A DNA stretch of 6,996 nt. Source: Bacteroidia bacterium. GTDB lineage: Bacteria > Bacteroidota > Bacteroidia > Flavobacteriales > NORP286. The stretch lies in assembly GCA_016763665.1 (NCBI GenBank), contig JAESTI010000255.1:1-6996 (forward strand). Direction: 5' to 3'. The position numbers and the translations under genes were made by a program. Of this stretch, positions 1 through 6,370 are shown in pieces (within the stretch, counting starts at the first letter, position 1; every line of letters starts with the position of its first letter). The notes beneath the pieces are model-generated. The model was not told the DNA's origin and searched no databases. It saw nothing but the letters and a program-made list of their open reading frames with translations.

Positions 1-969
1 CTCGTTTTCTTAGGTAATGGTGGTATGATTGGGGATACAGCAGATTTTTCAGGTATTGGTTTTGATTTTAATCACTACAATGAGTTTGCCTTAGGATTAA
101 GTTTTGGAGAAAAAGAATTAACTATCGGGGGAAAATTAAAATTACTACAAGGGCTAAGTAACATGTATACTGAAAATAGCAATTTTACTTTATATACAGA
201 TGCATCCGCTTTTTCATGGACTGCTAAAGCAGATTATAAAATGAATTTTTCAGGGCCTGTGTTTAATAGAGATACAACGGAAACATCATCGACAGATGCC
301 ATAATGAATTACTTTTCAAACCAGGACAATCTGGGCTTTGCTGCCGATATTGGGATGGTATACAGACCAAATTCCAGGGCATTAATAACTGCAAGTTTGT
401 TAGATATAGGATATATTAAATGGTCTTCACAAGTAACAAATGTGTATAATTCAGGTGCGCAGTATACGTTTGAAGGAATAAATGTAAACGATTTCTTCTC
501 AGATTCCAGTGGTTTTAGCCCTTCTACATTAGCAGATAGTCTTTATAATCTGTTTAGTCCTGATACATCTAATGATGCCTATACCACTAAATTTGCACCA
601 AAGCTACTATTTAGTGGTATGTATGACCTTACTTCGAGAAACAGGTTTGGGATATTGTTTGCAAAGGAATTCGGTAAAAATGCAAGGCCGCTTACCTTAT
701 CATTGTCTTATTACAGAAGATTGTTCAGAGTAATCAACACAGGATTTGTTTACACAATTCAAAACAATAATTATTTTACACTAAGTAATTTAGGATTAGG
801 AACCACTTTAATATTAGGTCCATTGCAAACATTTTTCATTGCTGACAATGTATTCTCTTTCTTTAAATTCGCAGCATATCACCCCGATCCAAAATCAAGC
901 GTTTATTTACCAATTCCCAAAGAAGCAAATACATTTACTTTTTCATTCGGTCTAAACTTTGTTTTTTAA
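1..969 (+). CDS. Outer-membrane beta-barrel protein, DUF5723-like (5' end missing)
   Basis: The frame is open from base 1, eight codons before the first in-window ATG at 25, so the gene begins upstream and at least 322 C-terminal residues are seen. The protein alternates short hydrophobic/aromatic beta-strands with polar Asn/Ser/Asp-rich loops and ends in a strand closing with Phe (FGLNFVF), the typical C-terminal signal of an outer-membrane barrel. The visible part includes a GDTADFSGIGFDFNHYNE stretch, strand pairs such as FALGLSFGEKELTIGGKLK, and a periplasm/loop-like insert rich in Ser and Asp in the middle. This pattern fits the Bacteroidota DUF5723 group, related in fold to PorV/FadL-type barrels; I infer the family from pattern and not from a search. 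The function is unknown. It lies 28 bases before a lipoprotein gene, so co-transcription with the two downstream envelope genes is likely. Confidence 0.72.
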   Translation, partial: LVFLGNGGMIGDTADFSGIGFDFNHYNEFALGLSFGEKELTIGGKLKLLQGLSNMYTENSNFTLYTDASAFSWTAKADYKMNFSGPVFNRDTTETSSTDAIMNYFSNQDNLGFAADIGMVYRPNSRALITASLLDIGYIKWSSQVTNVYNSGAQYTFEGINVNDFFSDSSGFSPSTLADSLYNLFSPDTSNDAYTTKFAPKLLFSGMYDLTSRNRFGILFAKEFGKNARPLTLSLSYYRRLFRVINTGFVYTIQNNNYFTLSNLGLGTTLILGPLQTFFIADNVFSFFKFAAYHPDPKSSVYLPIPKEANTFTFSFGLNFVF

Positions 970-997
970 CATAAATCTATAAATAAATAAAACTAAT

Positions 998-1447
998 ATG
1001 ATTATGAAACGAACATTAAAAATTCTACCCATTGCCTTGCTAATAGGTGTGGCAATGTCCTCGTGTACGGTGCACAAGGCATCAAAAACACCACAGCACA
1101 TTACTTTGGCACCTCTTGAAAGACATCAGTATACAATTACAGATGACTTAACAGCAGAAGTGACCATAAGGCAAATTCTTGGTCTTTTCACTACACCAAA
1201 GGTAAAATATGGAAGCATCAAGGAAAGAGTATATTATGCTGGTATACCAATTGACAAAATTGACAATGCAGAAGCATTAGTTACGTACAAAATGATCATG
1301 GAAAATCCTGATCTTGATTTCTTGGTAAGTCCAAGGTATGAAAAGAAAATTTCCAAAGCCATTTTTGTTAAATCGACTCATATAAAGTTGAGAGCCAAAG
1401 GTATCAAGATAAAAGGTGGAGATATTCAAAAGAGCTTAAACAAGTAG
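998..1447 (+). CDS. Small lipoprotein of unknown function, paralogous to the N-terminal domain of the next gene
   Basis: This is a 149-residue protein with a basic N-terminus, a hydrophobic stretch (about residues 8-20) and a lipobox ending MSSC, which predicts lipid attachment at Cys23 and export to the periplasmic side of the envelope. The mature part is about 125 residues, basic (many Lys) with no cysteine, and matches no family I can name. Residues 51-139 align with residues 46-138 of the OmpA-type lipoprotein downstream; shared landmarks are LxAExTI, a Gly-x(4)-Pro block, EAxxxYxxI and PxLDFxVxP, then a Phe and a closing GxxI. It is therefore a stand-alone version of that domain. An in-frame ATG at 1004 is an equally good start: no Shine-Dalgarno is seen at either, only an A-rich leader. 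Its 28-base gap from the barrel gene suggests one operon. Subcellular side and partner are inferred. Confidence 0.8.
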   Translation: MIMKRTLKILPIALLIGVAMSSCTVHKASKTPQHITLAPLERHQYTITDDLTAEVTIRQILGLFTTPKVKYGSIKERVYYAGIPIDKIDNAEALVTYKMIMENPDLDFLVSPRYEKKISKAIFVKSTHIKLRAKGIKIKGGDIQKSLNK

Positions 1448-1483
1448 CCAAAATTCTAGTTACTAATTGAAATCACTCAGTTA

Positions 1484-1500
1484 TTATCACATTATGATAA
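1484..1500. promoter_or_regulatory. Small AT-rich inverted repeat between the two paralogous lipoprotein genes
   Basis: TTATCA, a five-base spacer CATTA, and TGATAA form a perfect 6-base dyad in the 93-base gap before the OmpA-type gene. It has no T-tract and is too AT-rich to be a convincing terminator, so a protein-binding site or chance are both possible. No TAnnTTTG promoter element was seen in this gap. Confidence 0.25.
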
Positions 1501-1540
1501 ATAGCAGAAGAGTTAATAGGAACCCATACACATATTGTTA

Positions 1541-2659
1541 ATGTCTGTTCGTTCAATAATCATATTAGTTGTAATCAGTTGTTTAGTATCGTGTAAATCA
1601 TACTACACGCAAATACCAAGCACTCCTATTAAAATTGCTGCTTTAGGTGAAGATAATTTTGTAAAGATCCGAAACTTAAGTGCTGAAATAACCATTACTA
1701 AGTATTTTGGATTTATTAAGGTCCCGCGAATTAGCACCGGGGCCATTCATATGGAAAGGTTTATTATTAAACGAAAAAAGGGTAAGCCTGTTCAGAAATT
1801 AGAAGAAGGAGAGGCATATGCCGTATATACACTTATCAATCAACACCCAGAATTAGATTTCATAGTTAATCCAAATTTTACCAGAACAGTTACTTCTACC
1901 TTCTTTTCAGAAGTAACTACTGTAACTTGCCATGCAACTGGTGCGAGAATAAGAACTGATAGTGAAAGAGAACCAGATAAGGATTTCGATGGTGTTTTTG
2001 ATTTTGAAGATGAATGTCCGGAAACTTTTGGTTTAAGGCAATTCAAGGGATGCCCAGCTGATTCAACAGCAGATGCTGATCAAGATGGAATTGTAGATTT
2101 TCGAGATGATTGTCCTGATGTTGCAGGACTTAAAAAATACAGCGGTTGCCCCGATAGTGATGGGGATGGTATAATTGACAAGAAGGACAATTGTCCAGAG
2201 ATCGTTGGAACCTGGGAAAATCAAGGTTGTCCTGAGATAATAGTGAAGACACCAGAAACAAAAATGGAAATAACCAGGGATATTAAAAAAGTAGAATTAA
2301 AAAAGGAAGAAAAAGAAGTTCTTAAAACTGCCTTCAATAATTTAGAGTTTGAGTTTGGAACAGCTACAATAACTATTGAATCTATTCCGTCTTTGGAAAT
2401 ACTTGCAAATCTAATTTTAAAAAATCCTGAATATAAATTATACGCAGCCGGTCATACCGATAATGTTGGATCCAAAAAAGCAAATTTGAAATTATCTCAA
2501 AATAGAGCAGATGCTGTGAAAAACTTCCTTATTAATAAAGGTATTAAGCCAGAAAACATAATTACAGTAGCATATGGTGAAAAATACCCAATAGGATCTA
2601 ATGAAACCGAAGGAGGCAGGGCAAAAAATAGAAGAGTTGAACTGATTATCATTCAATAG
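1541..2659 (+). CDS. OmpA-family lipoprotein with novel N-terminal domain and TSP3 repeats
   Basis: The frame can be read from a TTG at 1535, but ATG at 1541 gives a better signal peptide and is chosen (372 residues). The hydrophobic stretch ends in a lipobox LVSC, with lipidation expected at Cys18. Residues about 26-140 form a domain also found as the whole mature part of the preceding lipoprotein. Three thrombospondin type-3 repeats follow (about 146-231), with Asp-rich calcium-type motifs and a Cys pair in each. A Lys/Glu-rich linker (about 235-262) leads to a C-terminal OmpA-like peptidoglycan-binding domain (about 267-371) with GHTDNVGS, an LSQNRA motif and the closing GRxxNRRVE. Asp307 and Arg322 match the pair that binds diaminopimelate in characterised OmpA domains, with the same 15-residue spacing. 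There is no N-terminal beta-barrel, so it is a lipid-anchored tether between outer membrane and cell wall, not a porin. Its particular role is unknown. Confidence 0.9.
   Translation: MSVRSIIILVVISCLVSCKSYYTQIPSTPIKIAALGEDNFVKIRNLSAEITITKYFGFIKVPRISTGAIHMERFIIKRKKGKPVQKLEEGEAYAVYTLINQHPELDFIVNPNFTRTVTSTFFSEVTTVTCHATGARIRTDSEREPDKDFDGVFDFEDECPETFGLRQFKGCPADSTADADQDGIVDFRDDCPDVAGLKKYSGCPDSDGDGIIDKKDNCPEIVGTWENQGCPEIIVKTPETKMEITRDIKKVELKKEEKEVLKTAFNNLEFEFGTATITIESIPSLEILANLILKNPEYKLYAAGHTDNVGSKKANLKLSQNRADAVKNFLINKGIKPENIITVAYGEKYPIGSNETEGGRAKNRRVELIIIQ
1976..2233 (+). repeat. Three thrombospondin type-3 repeats within the OmpA-type lipoprotein
   Basis: Three units start at residues 146, 178 and 205 with DKDFDG, DADQDG and DSDGDG, each continuing to a Cys-Pro and then a GCP after 9-11 residues. 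The six cysteines (159/171, 191/203, 218/230) pair naturally within each unit. TSP3 units are known calcium-binding, extended spacers in Bacteroidota OmpA-like proteins; calcium binding here is inferred from the Asp pattern. Confidence 0.88.
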
Positions 2660-2710
2660 CTAATCTTTCCATTTACAATTAATTAACTTTTCTATTTGAC
2701 TGATTTTGTA

Positions 2711-2718
2711 TATTTTTG
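2711..2718 (+). promoter_or_regulatory. Possible Bacteroidota -7 promoter element before the thioredoxin-like gene
   Basis: TATTTTTG matches the TAnnTTTG element of the main Bacteroidota sigma factor and would start transcription near 2722-2725, about 50 bases before the ATG. The nearest upstream TTTG (2695-2698) is only 12 bases away, against the usual 19-21, so the -33 half is not supported. Confidence 0.35.
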
Positions 2719-2720
2719 GC

Positions 2721-2745
2721 ATCTAATTTGTATTATTAGATACAA
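2721..2745. promoter_or_regulatory. Two overlapping inverted repeats in the probable leader of the thioredoxin-like gene
   Basis: ATCTAAT (2721-2727) pairs with ATTAGAT (2735-2741), and TTGTAT (2728-2733) pairs with ATACAA (2740-2745). The second pair uses the loop of the first and shares two bases of its right arm, so both hairpins cannot form together. No T-tract follows. An operator with two nested dyads or an alternative-fold leader are possible, but the DNA is AT-rich and chance is not excluded. Confidence 0.35.
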
Positions 2746-2772
2746 TCAAAAAACAAACTTAAAATTTAAGGT

Positions 2773-3297
2773 ATGAAACGTTCTATATTCTTTTCCATTT
2801 GCCTGATCGCATTAATAGTAGTTTCTTCTCCCCTTACCAAAGCAGGTGGCAATCTTAGAGTAGGTGATGAAGCTCCCGAATTAGTGCTTAACGATCCTGA
2901 AGGAAATCCAATATCACTTTCTTCATTAAAAGGTAAAATAGTATTGATAGACTTTTGGGCATCATGGTGTTTTCCATGTAGAAAGGAAAATCCAAATATT
3001 GTAAGGCTCTATCATAAATTTAAAGACAGTAACCTAAAGGATGCTGATGGATTTGTTATATATAGTGTTTCCCTTGATAAAGCAAGAGGAACTTGGTTAA
3101 GAGCCATTGAAAAAGACAAATTAGACTGGGATACTCATGTAAGTGATCTAGGAGGATGGGGATCAAAAGCCGCATCCACTTATGGAGTTAAAAAAATCCC
3201 TACTACCTTTCTCATTGACCAGAATGGAAATATCATCGCGAAAGATTTAAGATTAGATGAACTTGAAAGAACGCTAGATGAGCTTGTAGTTAACTAA
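2773..3297 (+). CDS. Exported TlpA/ResA-like thioredoxin-fold disulfide oxidoreductase
   Basis: This 174-residue protein has an N-terminal signal peptide (KR, then a hydrophobic stretch to about residue 19, probable cleavage after the Lys-Ala near 24), so it acts outside the cytoplasm. The mature part is one AhpC/TSA-redoxin (TlpA/ResA) domain: GDEAPELVLNDPEG at 31-44, the active site WASWCFPC with Cys66 and Cys69, and the cis-proline loop KKIPTTFLID with Pro143. The TlpA/ResA family usually reduces or exchanges disulfides of envelope proteins or cytochrome c apoproteins. There is no lipobox cysteine and no second domain. It probably has its own promoter, since it lies 113 bases after the lipoprotein gene, and it is followed by a clear terminator, so it looks monocistronic. 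The substrate cannot be read from sequence; the Cys-bearing TSP3 repeats encoded next door are one candidate, by inference only. Confidence 0.87.
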   Translation: MKRSIFFSICLIALIVVSSPLTKAGGNLRVGDEAPELVLNDPEGNPISLSSLKGKIVLIDFWASWCFPCRKENPNIVRLYHKFKDSNLKDADGFVIYSVSLDKARGTWLRAIEKDKLDWDTHVSDLGGWGSKAASTYGVKKIPTTFLIDQNGNIIAKDLRLDELERTLDELVVN

Positions 3298-3325
3298 TCC
3301 GCTATTTTTACATACGATATAAAAT

Positions 3326-3350
3326 AAGCCCCCTTTTTAGGGGGTTTTTT
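3326..3350 (+). terminator. Rho-independent terminator after the thioredoxin-like gene
   Basis: CCCCCT (3329-3334), a TTTT loop and AGGGGG (3339-3344) form a six-pair GC-rich stem, extendable by a G-T and two A-T pairs, followed directly by six T (3345-3350). In this AT-rich DNA the GC block stands out. It ends the transcript of the thioredoxin-like gene and separates it from grpE. Confidence 0.88.
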
Positions 3351-3357
3351 ATGACAT

Positions 3358-3390
3358 TTTGGCGCTAAAACCTAACTGGCAATAATTTTG
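3358..3390 (+). promoter_or_regulatory. Bacteroidota-type promoter for grpE-dnaJ
   Basis: TTTG at 3358-3361 and TAATTTTG (TAnnTTTG) at 3383-3390 are separated by 21 bases, an exact fit to the described -33/-7 consensus of the Bacteroidota primary sigma factor. It sits just after a terminator, where a promoter is needed. Transcription would begin at about 3393-3397, which falls on the first possible grpE start codon and bears on the choice of start. Confidence 0.65.
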
Positions 3391-3392
3391 AT

Positions 3393-4037
3393 ATGAAACA
3401 AGGGAAATTTACAATACCGTTTATGGGCAAGAAAAAGAAAACAAATAAGAATATGAATGAAGAAAATATGGCTCAGGAAGTCAAAGAAGATGTGGACTTG
3501 GAAAAAGATCAGGAAACTAATCTTTCAAACGATTCTGAAATCAATGCCGAGCACAGTAAAGAAACAGATGAAAAGTTATCAGATTTAACAGAAGAAGAAA
3601 AATTGAACAATGAGAAAAAGGAAATACAAGACAAGTATTTGCGCCTTTACTCAGAATTTGATAATTACAAGAAAAGAACAACGAAAGAAAGGATAGACCT
3701 TTTTAAAACCGCCAATCAGGAAGTATTAAGTGTTTTGTTACCCGTTTTAGATGATCTGAATAGAACCATCGCCTCATTTGAAAATATTTCAGATCCAGAT
3801 TCTATGAAGGAAGGAATTGATCTAGTTTATAACAAGTTCATAAATATTTTGGAGCAACAAGGATTAAAGGAAATTGAAGCCATCGGAAAGGAATTCAACA
3901 CAGACTATCACGAAGCAATTACCAAAGTTCCCGCAAAAAATAAAAAAGATAAAGGGAAGGTAATTGATGTAATTGAAAAAGGTTACTTCCTAAATGAAAA
4001 AGTACTTCGTTATGCTAAAGTTGTTGTAGGAAGCTAG
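3393..4037 (+). CDS. grpE: GrpE, nucleotide-exchange factor of the DnaK chaperone
   Basis: GrpE is a cytosolic homodimer that releases ADP from DnaK so that the chaperone cycle can restart. Counting from 3393 (214 residues), an acidic, disordered N-terminus (about 21-70) is followed by a long coiled-coil helix with the conserved KYLRLYSEFDNYKKRTTKER (81-100), a helical part ending LLPVLDDLNR, and the C-terminal beta-domain with the signature FNTDYHEAITKVP (168-180) and GYFLNEKVLRYAKVVV (197-212). The start is uncertain. ATG 3393 is the longest frame, but the promoter ends at 3390, and residues 1-20 are basic and unlike a GrpE N-terminus. ATG 3423 or, more likely, ATG 3453 (MNEENMAQEV, 194 residues) would leave a normal A-rich leader; the coordinates given are the outer limit. 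dnaJ follows after 29 bases in the same operon. Confidence 0.95.
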   Translation: MKQGKFTIPFMGKKKKTNKNMNEENMAQEVKEDVDLEKDQETNLSNDSEINAEHSKETDEKLSDLTEEEKLNNEKKEIQDKYLRLYSEFDNYKKRTTKERIDLFKTANQEVLSVLLPVLDDLNRTIASFENISDPDSMKEGIDLVYNKFINILEQQGLKEIEAIGKEFNTDYHEAITKVPAKNKKDKGKVIDVIEKGYFLNEKVLRYAKVVVGS

Positions 4038-4066
4038 TATTGCATTTAAGATTTAATTAAGATTAG

Positions 4067-5236
4067 ATGTCGAAAAGAGATTATTACGAGGTTTTAGGGG
4101 TTTCCAATTCAGCTAGCGAACAGGAAATCAAAAAAGCTTACAGGAAATTAGCGATCAAATACCATCCTGACAAAAACCCGGGAGATAGTGCCGCAGAGGC
4201 TAATTTTAAAGAAGCTGCAGAAGCATATTCTGCATTAAGCGATCCACAGAAAAAGCAACGCTACGATCAATTTGGCCACGCAGGAGTTGGAGGAGCCGCA
4301 AGCGGAGGTTTTGGTGGAATGGGTGGTGGCATGTCTATGGACGATATTTTTGAGCACTTTGGAGATATCTTTGGTGGAGCACATCCGTTTGAATCTTTTT
4401 TTGGCGGTGGAAGAAGTAGCAGAACCCGAACTAACCGCGGTTCAAACCTTAGAATAAAGCTTAAATTGAATTTGAGTGAGATCGCAAATGGCGTTGAGAA
4501 AAAAATAAAGGTAAATAAGCATGTAATTTGTAATGCTTGTGAAGGATCTGGTGCAAAGGATGCAAGCGCTAAGAAAACTTGTAATACTTGTAATGGTATT
4601 GGACAAGTATCCCAGGTTACCAGTACATTTCTAGGTCAGATGCAAACAACAACTACCTGCCCGTCTTGCCACGGACAAGGTGAGATGATCTCAGATTTTT
4701 GCACTACATGTGGCGGGGAGGGACGAACTCGTGATGAATCGGTAGTAAGTGTTAACGTTCCAGCAGGAGTTGCTGATGGGATGCAGTTATCCTTAAGCGG
4801 TAAAGGGAATGCCCCTCAAAGAGGTGGTGTTGCGGGTGATCTTTTAATTTTAATAGAAGAAGCTGATGATGATGTATTGAAAAGAGATGGCACTAATGTG
4901 ATCTATGATCTTTATGTAAGCTTTACTGATGCAGCCTTAGGTACAAGTGTTGAAATACCTACAATAGATGGTAAAGCTAAGATCAAAATTGAACCTGGGA
5001 CTCAAAGTAGGAAAATTTTAAGATTAAAAGGAAAAGGGTTACCGGAAATAAATTCTTATGGAAAAGGAGATCAACTTGTTTATATAAATATTTGGACTCC
5101 TAAAGAACTCTCTAAAGAAGAGAAGAATTTGCTTGAAAAGCTTAAAGACTCTAAAAACTTTCAACCTAACCCCTCCCGACACGACCGAGGGTTTTTTGAC
5201 AGAATGAAAGAATACTTTGGGGTATTTTGTGTATAA
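4067..5236 (+). CDS. dnaJ: DnaJ, type I J-domain co-chaperone (Hsp40)
   Basis: DnaJ delivers unfolded proteins to DnaK and stimulates its ATPase in the cytosol. All type I parts are present in 389 residues: the J-domain (1-70) with HPD at 33-35 and QRYDQFG at 64-70; a Gly/Phe-rich segment (about 72-115); a zinc-binding region with four CxxCxGxG repeats (Cys155/158, 172/175, 198/201, 212/215); the C-terminal substrate domains (about 225-345); and a final [10 protein letters not shown] helix. Length is within the usual 370-390. A four-residue tail (VFCV) after the final helix is slightly unusual. The start is ATG 4067, giving the classic [10 protein letters not shown] opening. It follows grpE by 29 bases and shares its promoter. 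Codons 369-377 (CCC, two CGA, GGG, TTT TTT) are GC-rich for this gene and coincide with a terminator-like hairpin. Confidence 0.97.
   Translation: MSKRDYYEVLGVSNSASEQEIKKAYRKLAIKYHPDKNPGDSAAEANFKEAAEAYSALSDPQKKQRYDQFGHAGVGGAASGGFGGMGGGMSMDDIFEHFGDIFGGAHPFESFFGGGRSSRTRTNRGSNLRIKLKLNLSEIANGVEKKIKVNKHVICNACEGSGAKDASAKKTCNTCNGIGQVSQVTSTFLGQMQTTTTCPSCHGQGEMISDFCTTCGGEGRTRDESVVSVNVPAGVADGMQLSLSGKGNAPQRGGVAGDLLILIEEADDDVLKRDGTNVIYDLYVSFTDAALGTSVEIPTIDGKAKIKIEPGTQSRKILRLKGKGLPEINSYGKGDQLVYINIWTPKELSKEEKNLLEKLKDSKNFQPNPSRHDRGFFDRMKEYFGVFCV
5171..5197 (+). terminator. Terminator-like hairpin inside the 3' end of dnaJ
   Basis: CCCTC (5171-5175) pairs with GAGGG (5187-5191) across an 11-base loop and is followed directly by six T (5192-5197). 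With one bulged C, two A-T pairs extend the stem into the T-tract. It lies within codons 369-377, about 40 bases before the stop. A five-pair stem is modest, so termination is possible but not certain; no better terminator is seen between the dnaJ stop and 5419. Confidence 0.35.
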
Positions 5237-5298
5237 TTAAAAATGAAAATGCTAATATACTAATGAATCATATGATACCAATAACAAATACTTATATA

Positions 5299-5358
5299 CG
5301 AATAGCTTATAATAAATAATTTATAGGCGAATAGCTCGTATAATAACTAGCTTATAGA
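5299..5358. repeat. Two-copy degenerate tandem repeat ahead of the ABC transporter operon
   Basis: Copy 1 (5299-5327, 29 bases) and copy 2 (5328-5358, 31 bases) both open with CGAATAGCT, share TATAATAA, and end in a CTTATAG/TTTATAG-like block. By hand, 25 of 29 positions agree, with a two-base CG insertion in copy 2. It is in the 183-base gap between dnaJ and the ATPase gene. No function is known; degenerate minisatellite origin is the simplest reading. Confidence 0.6.
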
Positions 5359-5363
5359 ACTAA

Positions 5364-5412
5364 TACACGCATTTACTAGTACACGAATCAACGAATATAA
5401 CAATACACGAAT
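5364..5412. repeat. Short TACACGAAT-like repeats spaced in multiples of eight bases
   Basis: TACACGCAT (5364-5372), TACACGAAT (5380-5388), the variant TCAACGAAT (5388-5396) and TACACGAAT (5404-5412) start 16, 8 and 16 bases apart, directly upstream of the ATPase ATG at 5420. The CGAAT core is also the opening of both longer repeats to the left. The region has no TTTG on either strand between 5237 and 5419, so no standard promoter is seen here. Confidence 0.5.
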
Positions 5413-5419
5413 TCCCGAG

Positions 5420-6370
5420 ATGCTATCAATCAATAATGTAACGAAACAATATGCTAATCATTTAGCACTTGATGACATTTCCATCGAAGTTCCTTCGCAA
5501 AGTATTTTTGGATTACTAGGCCCAAATGGAGCAGGCAAAACCACTCTAATTCGCATTATCAATCAAATTATTGGTCCTGATAAAGGAGAAATACTGTTTT
5601 CTGGTACTCCCTTATCGCAAAAGCATCTGTACGAAATTGGCTATTTACCTGAAGAACGTGGTTTGTATAAAAAAATGGAAGTTGGAGAGATCGCACTTTA
5701 CCTGGCTCAACTTAAAGGGTTAAGTAGAAGCGAAGCGATGGAAAAGATCAAAGATTGGTTTGTGAAATTTGAAATACAAGGATGGTGGAAAAAGAAAATT
5801 GAGGAGCTATCTAAAGGAATGCAGCAAAAAATTCAATTCATTATTACGGTTATACATGATCCTAAGCTAATAATACTTGATGAACCATTTACCGGATTTG
5901 ACCCAATTAATACCAAAATAATTAGAGATGAAATTTTACGATTGAGAGAAAACGGTGCAACAATTATCCTTTCAACTCATAGAATGGAGTCAGTTGAAGA
6001 ATTGTGTGACCATATTGCATTGATCGATAAGTCAAAAAAAGTATTGGATGGCGCAGTTTCTGATCTAAGAAAAAGCTATAGAACTAATTTGTATGATATA
6101 GAATTCAAAGGCAATTTACCTGATTTAAGTGCGCACAATGACAAATTAGAGATAATTGGTCATTCTAATGGAGAAATGTCGAAAGTTAGGATCCGAATTA
6201 AAAATGAAGAATACAAAGTGAATGACCTATTAAATTCTTTCATACCGCATGTACAAGTAAATTCATTAAACGAGATCATACCAAGTATGAATGATATATT
6301 TATTTCAAAAGTAAGTAATAAGGAACTATCAGAATTAATTAATGAACAAGATTCTACTCATAATAACTAG
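5420..6370 (+). CDS. ABC-2-type exporter ATP-binding protein, NatA/YhaQ-like
   Basis: This cytosolic ATPase subunit of an export-type ABC transporter has 316 residues. The nucleotide-binding domain (about 1-210) shows Walker A GPNGAGKTT at 34-42, the sequence GYLPEERGLYKKM (74-86) after the Q-loop position, signature LSKGMQQK (130-137), Walker B LIILDEP (150-156) and the switch His187 in STHRM. The C-terminal extension (about 220-310) matches in place and size the accessory domain (DUF4162 type) of NatA/YhaQ-like proteins. All catalytic motifs are intact. It is translated from ATG 5420 after a repeat-rich leader without Shine-Dalgarno. Its 3' end overlaps the permease gene by 29 bases, so the two are translationally linked and surely form one transporter. 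NatA/NatB of Bacillus exports sodium, but the substrate of this pair is not determined by sequence. Confidence 0.93.
   Translation: MLSINNVTKQYANHLALDDISIEVPSQSIFGLLGPNGAGKTTLIRIINQIIGPDKGEILFSGTPLSQKHLYEIGYLPEERGLYKKMEVGEIALYLAQLKGLSRSEAMEKIKDWFVKFEIQGWWKKKIEELSKGMQQKIQFIITVIHDPKLIILDEPFTGFDPINTKIIRDEILRLRENGATIILSTHRMESVEELCDHIALIDKSKKVLDGAVSDLRKSYRTNLYDIEFKGNLPDLSAHNDKLEIIGHSNGEMSKVRIRIKNEEYKVNDLLNSFIPHVQVNSLNEIIPSMNDIFISKVSNKELSELINEQDSTHNN

Noticed and set aside
1535..1540. TTG at 1535 as start of the OmpA-type gene
   Set aside because: ATG lies two codons later and gives an ordinary lipoprotein signal peptide; the TTG start adds nothing conserved.
1840..2046. Minus-strand open frame of 68 codons
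   Set aside because: It lies wholly inside the OmpA-type lipoprotein gene, opposite well-conserved TSP3 coding sequence, and its Ser/Lys-rich product is what antisense of such repeats gives.
4272..4457. Plus-strand open frame of 61 codons
   Set aside because: It is an out-of-frame reading of the Gly/Phe-rich part of dnaJ, whose real frame is certain from the J-domain and zinc motifs on both sides.
5160..5236. Frameshift at the end of dnaJ suspected from unusual codons
   Set aside because: The reading frame carries through to [10 protein letters not shown], a normal DnaJ ending for this phylum, so the frame is intact.
5308..5344. TATAAT words at 5308-5313 and 5339-5344 as -10 boxes
   Set aside because: They are part of an AT-rich tandem repeat and lack a TTGACA partner; Bacteroidota primary promoters use TAnnTTTG instead.
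5299..5412. Repeats considered as a CRISPR array
   Set aside because: Units are short, degenerate, without spacers of uniform length, and no cas gene is present.
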